Positions 54,304 to 64,000 of a DNA stretch of 64,000 nucleotides are shown here, in pieces. The stretch comes from Lepturacanthus savala. Its lineage: Eukaryota > Chordata > Actinopteri > Scombriformes > Trichiuridae. Location: assembly GCA_030544235.1 (NCBI GenBank), contig CM060477.1, positions 27,044,038 through 27,108,037 of the forward strand, written 5' to 3'. The position numbers and the translations under genes are program-made. The stretch's first letter is position 1; each line of letters begins with the position of its first letter. The notes below the pieces were generated by a model. The model was given only the letters and a program-made list of their open reading frames with translations. It was not told where the DNA came from and did not search any database.

Positions 54304-55812
54304 CAACGTGGTGCTACGTGTTAGCTTTATCTAAGTCACACTTTCTAATTCAGTTTTTACCTCTCGAGCCAAGGTTCAGGTCGACATTTAATATAAATAA
54401 GTCAATATTTGACCAGAATCTATAACCTAACATCCATGGCTCTGGCACCTTTTGTCATACAATGTCTGCGCCGCTACTGCTTCACATAGTGTGTTAGCAT
54501 GAATGCTCGTTGCTCCTCCATCTTGAAAAGTTACATATAGAAGCTTTAAATGTGAATATGACAAAATAACTGATAACTAGGGATGGGACATTAACAGGGA
54601 ACGTTTGTCAGTCCCCGTGTGGTGCTTCAGGACAGTTTAACTGATGAAAGCTGATTGGACAGTGAGTTTCTGAGGGTGTTTCTTTAACATCATTTGCGAT
54701 TAGGACTGAGGAACTGAAGAAATAACAAGGTGACTGCATTCAGACACTTGAGTGTCTGCCCCGTACCACACAGAACATGATGCAGTGTGAATGTTCTAAT
54801 AAATTTAGATAATTATTTAATAAAGAGTCTGTGTTCATTTGGAACCTGAGGTTATTTTTTTAAAATATACACCTGAGTTTAAAGGGAGCCCGGTGATTAA
54901 TTAAAACCCTGGGTTTATTTGGTATTTTATGAATTTCCCAGGACTGTAGACCACTATCAGTGGTTAAATGTTCTACAGATAGTGACTAAAATTAATTTAC
55001 AGAAAATAAATGTTGTTTTGGGAGCAAATAATGTGGGAATAATTGTGTAATTTTATTTTTTTTAAATCAAGTCCCACCTCTATTAACTATTATGTAATAT
55101 TACTACTAAACATATTAGCACAACTACTACATGAAGGAAGGAATTCATGTTTTTCATCACGCTATTGATGTGAATTACAACAAAACATCACATTTCCTAT
55201 CATAAAGGAGTCTCTGGTTGGGTCTGGCTGTTATCAGGACACTTTTCTCCATTTTCACTCTAATAAGAACTAATTAAGATGGCCACTGAAGCAGGAAAAA
55301 GGCATGGGCTCTCACACTATGTCTGGAGCTATTGGATGTGATCAGCATTGTGCTGTGGAGATGGATAGAAGTGTTGGGTAAGTTACTGTAAAGCATTATT
55401 TATCATTTGTTACTGTCATTTCAAAGTAATTTATTACATTTTAATAGTACTGTATTGAAAAATAAGATGATCTTGCAGTGATTTTAGCAAAATTGTATGA
55501 AGAAAAACAAAAAAAAAGGAAAAAAAAATTGTAATGAGTTTTACTGACATTTATACCAAGTAAAATAAAAAGAATAATTAAATAAATAAATAAGAGACCA
55601 CTGGATTATTTTTGTTTCTGTAATCAGCATCTCTACATGTATTCCAGTCATTCCATTGTAGCATCTGTTGAATTCCAACACATGAACACCTCATTCTGCT
55701 TAAAGAGGAACCAGGAGTGGAATAAAGTCAATAAAGTGGAGAACATGACAAGACACATTAAAACTAGGATTAAGTTTATTGCACCAAATATTGATTTCTG
55801 AACTCTTAAGTG
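54304..55812. other. Unique intergenic DNA
   Basis: No gene or repeat is recognised. A-rich tracts are near 55505-55530. Confidence 0.5.
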
Positions 55813-55922
55813 TAAATAATAAAAATATACAAAGATGTACAGACTATATAAGTATTTACAAATGCAATTGTGATTGTAAATACTTATATAGTTTGTACAT
55901 CTTTGTATATTTGTATTATTTA
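55813..55922. repeat. Long near-perfect hairpin (49-bp arms)
   Basis: Arms 55813-55861 and 55874-55922 are inverted copies with about two mismatches around a 12-nt loop. The arms are AT-rich and share AAAGATGTAC and ACTATATAAGTATTTACAA. It could be a tiny foldback MITE or, if transcribed, a stem-loop RNA. There is no further evidence for either. Confidence 0.85.
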
Positions 55923-56577
55923 TATCACCTTTTATATTCTGTATCATAATTGATACTCATTATCAGTCATAACCGGTTTATTGTCTGTATATACTGCAAC
56001 ATAATTATCATATATTTATAATCTGTACATATTTTATAGTTTGTATATATAATATAATTTCTAATGCTAGATAAATTCAAATAAATCACTACTGAAACAG
56101 ATGCTATTTATTTCGTTGCTTTGTACTTGTGACATGTCCAATGACATGTTGAATCTAATTACATCTAAACATCAGTATTATGTTGTTTTAAAATGAATTT
56201 GATCTTGTTTCTTTGTATTGTTTCAGGTCTAAAAACACTGCATCTATTTTATTTTGACCATTTGTCATTTTCTGCAAATAAATGCTCTAAACAATAATAT
56301 TTATATTTGGAATTTGGGGGAAATGTCAGTATTTTATAGACTCAAACTAAGATGTTCCTTTTGCCCCAAACAAGTAGTAAAATCAGACAAACTGATCATA
56401 ATGCAGTGGTCTCTATTTTTTTTTCCAGAGCTGTATTACCCTGTAATGCCTTACATTACTGTTACTGCAAAAATCGAAGCATTACAGTCATTTATTACTT
56501 TTGTAACATGTTATACCCAACACTGATGATTAGCCATGTGGTGCTAACAAGCCGTGGAGCCCTTCAGAGCCGCCTAC
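55923..56577. other. AT-rich intergenic DNA
   Basis: Short open frames at 56254-56526 and 56352-56621 have no domain. Confidence 0.5.
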
Positions 56578-56617
56578 CTTCGGTGAAGGGGATGAGACGG
56601 AGGTCACCACCACCGGT
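56578..56617 (-). other. Candidate 40-bp micro-exon (minus strand)
   Basis: On the minus strand a pyrimidine-rich TTTCTTCTTCTCTTTAATCAG is followed by 40 bp of balanced sequence and then the donor GTAGGC. One frame reads TGGGDLRLIPFTE. The splice signals are good, but such a short motif can occur by chance. I do not recognise the peptide. Confidence 0.22.
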
Positions 56618-57059
56618 CTGATTAAAGAGAAGAAGAAAGGCTGGATACAGGAGGGATGAGGGAAGACGTCAAACTGTCAAACTTGCTCGTAAAACAGCTA
56701 CGATGGAGGCAGAGGACGCCACTCACTCCCTGACAGCTCCCTCCGCCTGGATCCCCTCCAGGTGGACTCCTCTCCTCTCTCCTCTCTACTCTCCTTTGTT
56801 GTCCAGATGCTGAATCTTCTCACTTCTTCATGTATTCCAGCTCAACATGTCACTTCACAGTCCTGAAACAAAGCAGGAGCATTCTTTATCATTCAAGAGC
56901 GTCACGTTTCTGTCTGCAGCCACGGAGGGATGAAAGGAGAGCACAGGCATTTATTTTTCTTTTTTTTACTGTATGTCATTTTTTTAACAAGCTGGAAACG
57001 TGTCAAAAACATACAGTACTTGGTTTGTAATGACAAACACAGCAGAAAAAATAAAAAAA
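56618..57059. other. Intergenic DNA
   Basis: 56690-56860 is pyrimidine-rich (CTCCTCTCCTCTC). No gene is supported. Confidence 0.5.
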
Positions 57060-57600
57060 ATACAATTTTAACAAATCTGTAGATCAAATGTCAACATTTA
57101 CCGGTAGTATAAAAGACTTTGAATAGACAAGAGAGCAGGTAAATGCTGTACAGAAACAGTCTATTTTACTATCTGTAGCTACTGTAGCTACTATCTATAT
57201 GGTAATCTATTAAAAAAATCCAGCAGGGGTAACTACTATGGGTAAAATACTATAAAATAACAACTCATAAAAATACAGTTATTTTCTGCAGTTATAATAC
57301 AGTTTATAGCTTTAATTTGACATGAAATCTTGTCAGTGACAAATAATGTTTGGCAAGAAGAGAAGAAGTCAAAAAGTGTTTAAAATACAGTTTTAAGAAG
57401 CATTAGGTTTAAAAATGTACAGTGTGTGTTCATTCTTCAATTTCCTATTATTTAAAAGTCCATTTGTATCTAGAAATCATGACACATATTAAATATATAA
57501 TCCACCTAGAATATAAATGAGTTGAAAGCATGTGTGTGTGTGTTTTAATAGTTTGTGTTTCTAGGGTTTTACCACATGGCAGTTTTGTCACTGACTCATG
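57060..57600 (-). repeat. Dispersed repeat family B, reverse copy
   Basis: ATCTGTAGATCAAATGTC near 57075, TTTTAAGAAGCATTAGG near 57390 and ACATGGCAGTTTTGTCACTG near 57573 match, in reverse, 60950-61335 and 9686-10112. Confidence 0.65.
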
Positions 57601-58563
57601 TATTTCCATTATATATTACAGACAAAAAGGAAAAGGGCAGAAACTAAAATAATCTCAAAAATCTATTAAAATGTACATTTTGTGTGTTACATTTCAAAAT
57701 AAAAGTCCAAAAAAATAAATCCATGGTCCATCCATTTATTGCTATACAGAATGTTCATATGTGTGTTGAGGAGTGTTTTTTTTTCTCAGCATTTAAATAA
57801 CCTTTATCAGATTTGATGATTTAGTCACACAGTAAACTTTCAGAATACAATTTTTTCCTCAAAAAATGTGATGCTTTTCTTTGATAAAAGTGGGAATAAA
57901 ATTGCTTTAAAATGTACAATATGCAATTTATTTTTCCTGGCCGGTCTGGTCTGATCTGTGAATTTTCAACACCTCCAAACCTCTGATCCTTTAATCACCA
58001 ACTCTGCCTGCTGCTGCTATAAAACCGTGGCTGCTTTAATGTACGAGTGATGAAATCAAGGTTGATGAAATGATGACTGAGCTGATGAATTTGCTCTTAA
58101 AGGCTCCTTTTCATGTCATTATCTTCCTGATTATCAAAGTTGTGCTGGTGACTATAATGATTTTCTCAAACATTTGCCAGAGCACATTCAGAGTCGTGAT
58201 TATGCTGTTGACAAGTTATCTATTCCTCCTCCTGGAAAACATCCTCCCATCCCTTCTTTTGCATTTTTGGGTAAATAAAATAATCAAAACTTATTTTTCT
58301 CCTGAAAAGATGCCAAACCTGAACATCGATCAAAGATAATGAAGGAAAGATGGTCTTTGAAGTTTGATCTTTGCAAAGAAATATGAATTAATTGTTGAAA
58401 TTAGTCGTAGTCAGTCCTGCACATCAGGTGATATTTTTTTGTAAAAATCTGCATTTACAAGTTAAAAAGGACAAAAAACACCAACACACACCTGAACATA
58501 TAATAATCTAGTTCTGCACGTTGTTTATTTTGTCCAAGTTTACAGTATAAAGAGATGTTAAAT
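57601..58563. other. Intergenic DNA
   Basis: An 89-residue hydrophobic frame at 58070-58339 has no recognisable domain and I do not call it. No other feature. Confidence 0.45.
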
Positions 58564-58564
58564 T

Positions 58565-58620
<56 letters not shown>
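58564..58620. repeat. (TA)n microsatellite
   Basis: About 57 bp of TA with one TG interruption. Confidence 0.97.
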
Positions 58621-58943
58621 CACCATCTGGTAGATGCTTATAATTACAAATCTGTGTATGAAGTTGGACAAAATGCTCTTTGTCCTTGTTGTGCCAAAAG
58701 AAAGAAAATAAAGAAACAGTTTGACTCTTTTTTGTTGTTGTTGAAGCAATTGACGTTCACAATTTTTAAAATCCATATTCTTCACATTTCCTGGTTTTAT
58801 TTGAACTTGTGATATCACTAACAACATATATTGATTATATATATAGTGATTTTAAGAGCTGAATATCATCTTCATATAGTTTTACATCTCCTCCCTCCAG
58901 CTTCTCAGCTCTTCAAAAACCAAGTTGTTTTGTGTTGAATCCA
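58621..58943. other. AT-rich intergenic DNA
   Basis: No feature assigned. Confidence 0.5.
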
Positions 58944-58947
58944 TTAA

Positions 58948-59438
58948 CCCTCTATTGCATCAAATATTAATTAGAATATGATAAAAAATGTTTTGAATGT
59001 TTTTATTACTTAAAATGGCCTAAATAATATATTATATTATTATATTATTATATTATATATTATTATTATAAGCAATATAGAAGAAAAAGTCATAAGCATA
59101 CTCTTGTATGCACTAGGAATTTTCCATATGGCAAAAAATCTATTTTAGCATATTAGCAAAAAAACTTTTAATTAATTTGAATTTGAATTAAATTCAAATT
59201 CATTTTTTTTATTTGGTAAAAATGTTCAGCCTTCGGTTGTGACACAGTGATGTTCACATGTCAAATTTCCATTAACAAACAGGATATCCTGTTATGTGAC
59301 CTCATAAATTGTATGTCCTTCAAAATAAAAGCCCCTGTTTCACACTAACTGTAAAAACATAGATTTTATACCACAGCTTTTTGGAAAAAAATAAGATAAA
59401 GTAATTGTTGCCATATGGCAACATTATGCAATAGAGGG
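58948..59438 (+). mobile_element. piggyBac-like MITE with TTAA target duplication
   Basis: A 491-bp element with perfect 13-bp terminal inverted repeats CCCTCTATTGCAT / ATGCAATAGAGGG, flanked by TTAA at 58944-58947 and 59439-59442. CCC/GGG ends with TTAA duplication are the hallmark of the piggyBac superfamily. It has no coding capacity. A GTTGCCATATGGCAAC palindrome lies close to the right end. Related degenerate copies: 2190-3087 and 14015-14363. Confidence 0.9.
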
Positions 59439-59442
59439 TTAA

Positions 59443-59879
59443 TAGTAGTAAGAGGTTACTGTATGGTTGTGACATCAGAATTGAACAGAAATGCCTCATT
59501 CTATGTGAATTGAGAACTGTAATACCTTGAATTTCTTAGACTCAAAAAGATATTAAAATGTAACTTTCTACAATATATCTTCAAAATATCTTTCATTATT
59601 CTCTTTTTCATTTATTGTGTATTTTCAGCAGAGCTTTGGGGGTTTTAGAAAAACACGTGTCAGTTTTTGTTCCATTTTTCTTCCAAATGGAAACCTTATC
59701 TTTTCATGCAAAGGCAGATCGATAATCGCTTTTGTTGTTTCGGCATCATCAGAAACATCTAGAGAGACCGTGTGGATTAATAAAAAAAAAAAAAGGAAAA
59801 AGATTTGGACATTTTAAAAAGCCTCACTTCCAAATTGCGGTACATCAGTAGCATGCTGGGATGACATGAATAAATAATG
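59443..59879. other. AT-rich intergenic DNA
   Basis: An A run lies at 59781-59793. No gene. Confidence 0.5.
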
Positions 59880-60540
59880 ATCCTGCTGCTGTCAGCAGCA
59901 GGTATTTCTTAATTTGAAGGGTTTTTCTAAGGCAATTCATTGCTGTTCAGTCGATTCTGAAGATATTGCACCATGTGAAGATGACTTTTTTGCAGCGTAG
60001 CGGCAGAAAGCAGCGCTCGGATTCCATATATCTGCCCCCCCAACCCTCTTTTTTCTTCTTCTTTTTTTTTCTTCCCTTGCTCTCTATCTGAATTACAATT
60101 TTCTCCCCTTGGAACATTCCTCTGGTTCAGAAATGAAGACATCTTGAGCTCAACTTCAAACACACTCCTCAGTAAACAGCCACTGTGGAGAAAGTGTTTC
60201 ATGTGTGCCTCTGGGATATTATTAAGCCTCTCTGGTAGCTCAGACTGCAGTGAGAACAGGATAAGAGCTACAGTAGCTTCTGTCTTTCCTCCGTCGCCCG
60301 TCCTTAACGACGAGCCTGGCAACCCGATTTTTTTTTTCGGATAACTGCATTTTCTGCGCACCCGTCATGGCGGAACATGGGGAAAAAATCGCTGAAAGAC
60401 ATATTTTAAAGTAGAAGGATAAGAAGAAAGAGTTTCCCATTCTTTTGCTCCATCTACCTGTGACCTCTTCCTCACCCCTCCATGTCCTCCATATGAGTTT
60501 CACAGGCCATCATGGCCGCCATTAAATACGTCCACAATGG
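59880..60540. other. Balanced repeat-poor island, candidate conserved non-coding element
   Basis: Contains a CTGCTGTCAGCAGCAGG palindrome-like start, GCAGCGTAGCGGCAGAAAGC and CGGAATGG-free mixed sequence, interrupted by a CT/T-rich tract (60045-60075). The minus-strand 144-aa frame lacks a domain. Inference only. Confidence 0.25.
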
Positions 60541-60949
60541 CCCCATTCATTACTGACTGTTCCTATTCCTCGACAGAGGTTTCATATTCCCTGATGAAGT
60601 AATGCAGGAAGGATGTAGTGTTAGAATGCTGCAGACAGCTCGAATGAGATGAAGACAAGTGTTGGCCAACATTCTGCATGCAGGTGATATTCTAACGTAG
60701 TAGGACGAGCAGTTAGTTTCTATCAGGACAGTCAACAAATACGCACTTTTGTTTCCTAGTGTTTGAAAAGCATTTGTGCTGAATGGTACACATTCCAGAT
60801 GAATCTATTTTTATATAAAAAAAATATGTTCATATTACATTTCTGTAACTTTAGGTCAGATTATTATAGCAGTCTCAGTTCATTTAGGTCATTATAGGGA
60901 ATAAACAATTGTTATAGGTGGAAATACCCTTATTTATGATTACAAATAC
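60541..60949. other. Intergenic DNA
   Basis: No feature assigned. Confidence 0.5.
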
Positions 60950-61335
60950 AACATATATGGTACAATGACAAAAATGTGTTGGGGTGATGAGGAGACCTGA
61001 TGAATGCTTCTTAAACCTGCATTTAACGTTTTTGACTTTATCTTCTTGTCAGTTATTGTTTGTTACTGGGTACTGACCCAAATACAAGATTTCATGTCAA
61101 ATTAAAGCCATAAACTATTATAAATGCTGAAAGTGACTATATTTTTATGAGTAGTATTGCTACAGACTATATACATTCATTTAATTCTCATGTGATTATT
61201 ACAAATTGATCTTTTCTGTACAGTTTTGTAATGGATTGTCATATGGTAAATGGACAGGTTTTCTACATCTTCCTGGTCTTTTGTCCAAAGTCTTTTATAC
61301 TAAATGGCAACATTTGATCTACAGATTTTTGGACG
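60950..61335 (+). repeat. Dispersed repeat family B, copy 3
   Basis: CTGATGAATGCTTCTTAAACC, GTCTTTTATACTAAATGGC and ATTTGATCTACAGATTTTTGG match the reverse of 57060-57440; the first also matches 10030-10060. Confidence 0.65.
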
Positions 61336-61524
61336 ACACAAAATATATACAGTAGAACATAGTACATGTTTTTTTTTTTTATGTTATCTACCATTCTAGT
61401 GACAATAGAGGAGAATATTTTACAACTAATCCAAAACACAGACAGGAATTCATTCTAACACGGATCCACCTACATCACACAAGGAAAACCTCTGCATTTC
61501 ACAACCTCATAAGAAGAAACGTAC

Positions 61525-61641
61525 CTCAGACGATGATTTCCAGGATCGAGCTGCTGTTCTTAATGACAGGGGAAGGGAGTGGAAGTGGGAGTGGAGGCAG
61601 AGGCATCTGCACGTTTTCAGTAACCTCATACAAACCCAATG
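61525..61641 (-). other. Candidate 117-bp exon (minus strand)
   Basis: On the minus strand, TGTGTTTTTCCTGTTCAAG precedes 117 bp that ends at a GAG|GTACGT donor. One frame is open throughout (39 codons); a second ends with TGA just before the donor. The peptide is not recognised. The (CA)n at its acceptor is a common feature of vertebrate introns. Weak evidence. Confidence 0.25.
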
Positions 61642-61655
61642 CTTGAACAGGAAAA

Positions 61656-61716
<61 letters not shown>
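61656..61716. repeat. (CA)n microsatellite
   Basis: About 61 bp of CA with one GA interruption. Confidence 0.97.
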
Positions 61717-61717
<1 letters not shown>

Positions 61718-62048
61718 GCAACAGCTAAATCCAGGGACACCTGTTGTATCTGATGCTCACCAGCAGGAAGAGACACTGAGGTTTTAAAGTAACCACAGAA
61801 CATTGTAGACACTGACCGTCCTTTACAGAGGGGTCAAAAGTCTTCACATTCATTACTCAGGTAGAAACATAGATTCTAGGGTTTAAAATACTTCTTTTTT
61901 TAATTAAATGTGTAAAACGTTTTTGTTTTTTCAATTAAATGTGTAAAACTGCTTAAAGTATTAAAGTACAGTAAATGTAATGAAGAGGAATCTTTTGCCT
62001 GTCAGACAACATATATAAGCTGTAAATATAATCAATTATTGCAAGAGA
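61717..62048. other. Intergenic DNA
   Basis: AT-rich with a direct duplication of TTAAATGTGTAAAAC (about 61904 and 61936). No gene. Confidence 0.5.
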
Positions 62049-62750
62049 TTGGGTGATATCAGGTAAATTGGGCCACTTTTTAGTAAATCACTTGGGACAA
62101 TACCACTATACAAAATATGCCTTTTCCATGTATATTTTATTTTCCATGTATATTTTTTTGTAATTAATCATGATTGTTTCTGATCATTTTTGTTGGAATT
62201 ATGTGACCAAATATAATTATATAGGCCGTACAAACCTTGAAATATCCGCTGTGGAATTAAATTTTTTGTGGAATTTGCATGAGCGGTTTTAGGTAAATCT
62301 TCTTAGGTAAAATGGGCCAGTCAAATGACGAAGGGAAATTCAAATTCAAAATTCACCCTAATTCATCATAATTTTTTAAACACAATTGCTTTGAGCTACA
62401 TAACCTTTAAAAAAAACTAATATTGATGCTATTAAAACAAGAACAGATAAGTTATGTGTTGTACACACACAAACACACACACACACACACATATTAGTGA
62501 ATCTATGAATATTTGCTAAACTATCATTACAGAAAAGCTAGCAGCCAGTCATATGTAACAAGCTACGTCACACAAACACAGCAAAAGCAGTGACTACTTT
62601 GAATTGATTTAATTCCACATGGCAAAACATATTATCTATGTTTAGTTGAACCAAATGAACCAAACCATTATTTTTGATGGATGCCATCAAAAAAGATGTC
62701 ATCCATAGTTTTTTTATGTGCATATTTGTTTTTCTTGTTTGTTTTTTTTT

Positions 62751-62808
<58 letters not shown>

Positions 62809-63000
62809 CATCTTATTCTAGTTAAGTTAGATTTGTCATGCCAGGCTACTTACCACACACCTTTCTGGTTCAGTGTAGATTTGAAGTATTGTCTCACCAC
62901 CATAGAAACCACCAGTTTGAAATCCTTTGTAGTCATTGGCTCTAATTTCTAGAGGGGCTGGGACCCCCAAACATTAAATGGCCCATTTTACCCGATATCA
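62049..63000 (+). repeat. TIR element family E, long copy
   Basis: The left end GGGTGATATCAGGTAAATTG and right end CATTTTACCCGATATCACC are inverted repeats of about 24 bp with few mismatches. Both ends and the sub-terminal text match 34004-34306 in reverse. The interior is longer and includes a (CA)n run (about 62461-62490) and a (TA)n run (62753-62805). No transposase is seen. Confidence 0.65.
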
Positions 63001-63363
63001 CCAGTGTTTTATTGTCCCTTTAAAAGTATTGGTAATGGTGCAACATGTAATAGTTAGTGATTGAGCTAAAATCCATTAAATACAATACACCAAGAGTGAG
63101 AACAAGTGATTTTTAGGCAAAAACAACCTTTCACATTTAAGTATAAATTTGTCAGTAGGGCAGATTTGCCAGCAGCCGTGTGATGGAAGCTTGCTCATCT
63201 CAATCCTTCATTGTGTATGTTTTATGTGAGCAGGTATTGTGTCCAGGTGCCTGAGTGTACAGCTTTACCCTGTTACATGTCCCAAGCCATGGTGCAAACG
63301 GAATGGTGTCTGAAGTGTCATATCCGTGTTAGCTAGCCTGCTAGTAAAAAGACAAACCTTTAC
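63001..63363. other. Intergenic DNA with a repeat shared with 47640-47760
   Basis: TTTTATTGTCCCTTTAAAAG and GTGAGAACAAGTGATTTTTAGG (63008-63118) match the earlier copy. No gene. Confidence 0.5.
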
Positions 63364-63716
63364 CTGCTGATTTTATGCAGAATGAGGATTCTCCAGACGT
63401 CCTCTGTGTCCTCAGCACTCCTCTGCAAAGCTGACAGAACTTTGTTCCTTCTTGGGTGGCTGGTTCTACGTTTCCGGGAGTCTTGGACACTCATTCTAGC
63501 TTCCTGACTGCCCCTTACTCCAGCACCGAGGGGAGCTGGTTCTCCAGTGGGGTACCCATGATCCTCCTGTGGACCTTGAACCTGTCAGCTTCGATGGACA
63601 TTAGTTTCCTGTTTTTTGGGAGAAGTGTGGAAGAAGAAGCAGCACTTGTCTGAAGCTGAAAACAGCCACTCTTCCACATCTCGATACCATCTATAATGCT
63701 CGCCAATGACCAGTCC
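63364..63716 (-). other. Candidate 353-bp exon (minus strand)
   Basis: On the minus strand, GGTCTTATTCCACAG precedes a balanced 353-bp block that ends at AGCAG|GTAAAGG, a good donor. One frame spans the block with a single TGA (starting GLVIGEHYRWYRDVEEWLF). A different frame has a 73-residue ORF ending LENQLPSVLE. I recognise neither. It could be a non-coding exon or an old repeat. Confidence 0.25.
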
Positions 63717-64000
63717 CTGTGGAATAAGACCAACAAATTTCAAGCTAAGATTTGTATTTAGTTGCTCGACACCTGAAAATAAGATTTAGAAAAGCTCACA
63801 AACATAAAATAAAGCTCCATATCTTCGAAACATGCTGTTCCGAGCCGACCTGCCCCCCTCTTGTCCCGCCATACTTCTTCAGTCAAATAGCTGCCAGCAA
63901 TGTCACTTCACACACAAAACCTCCTTCAATCATCCTCCCTCTGGTAAAAAGTCATCAATCAATGGCAGTATTATTATTATCATGTAATACAAAAAAAGGA
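63717..64000. other. Intergenic DNA to the window end
   Basis: No feature assigned; a short ATTATTATTAT run lies near 63969-63979. Confidence 0.5.

Noticed and set aside
58070..58339. 89-codon hydrophobic frame resembling a small membrane protein
   Set aside because: The hydrophobicity follows from T-rich sequence; no start context, neighbour or family supports it.

Overview
This window reads as intergenic DNA of a ray-finned (teleost, probably percomorph) fish. The evidence is its repeat content: an RTE/Rex3-like LINE, a Tc1-family DD34E transposon, chromodomain Ty3/gypsy retrotransposons, several MITE and SINE families of the fish type, and very many (CA/GT)n, (TA)n and (GA)n microsatellites. 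The vertebrate-type tRNA-His and tRNA-Arg genes agree. I find no host protein-coding gene that I can name. Almost every open frame outside the mobile elements is a short chance ORF or a translated microsatellite.

Layout: 1-2077 is the 3' part of a frameshifted gypsy element with its 3' LTR. 2190-5072 holds old MITE-like repeats. 6253-8456 is a tandem array of alternating tRNA-His(GTG) and tRNA-Arg(ACG) genes, some good and some decayed. 9.6-14.4 kb holds a dispersed repeat, a 5'-truncated LINE with an intact reverse transcriptase frame (10864-13530) and a TTAA-flanked MITE relative. 14.6-15.35 kb and 20.4-21.2 kb are repeat-poor GC-richer islands that look like conserved non-coding DNA. 22.2-24.1 kb holds MITEs. 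24801-26365 is a complete Tc1-type transposon with an uninterrupted 340-aa transposase. 26.4-49.2 kb is a patchwork of MITEs, SINEs, LINE tails, a hAT transposase fossil (about 30460-31300) and unique AT-rich DNA. 49693-54229 is a very young gypsy insertion (LTRs almost identical) that lacks most of gag and carries a pol frameshift; a tRNA-like sequence touches its 3' LTR. 54.3-64 kb holds a long hairpin, a repeat shared with 9.7 kb, a clear 491-bp piggyBac-like MITE (58948-59438), another TIR element (about 62049-63000) and three weak splice-bounded exon candidates on the minus strand.

Functionally the window is a gene-poor landing area for mobile DNA. The likely working host genes are tRNAs. 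The LINE, Tc1 and gypsy proteins serve only their own elements: target-primed reverse transcription, cut-and-paste at TA, and cDNA integration. No new multi-gene system is evident. The most distinctive structures are the His/Arg tRNA array, the inverted copy of flanking DNA at the LINE 5' junction, the young but defective gypsy element beside a tRNA-like sequence, and the intact Tc1 transposase frame.
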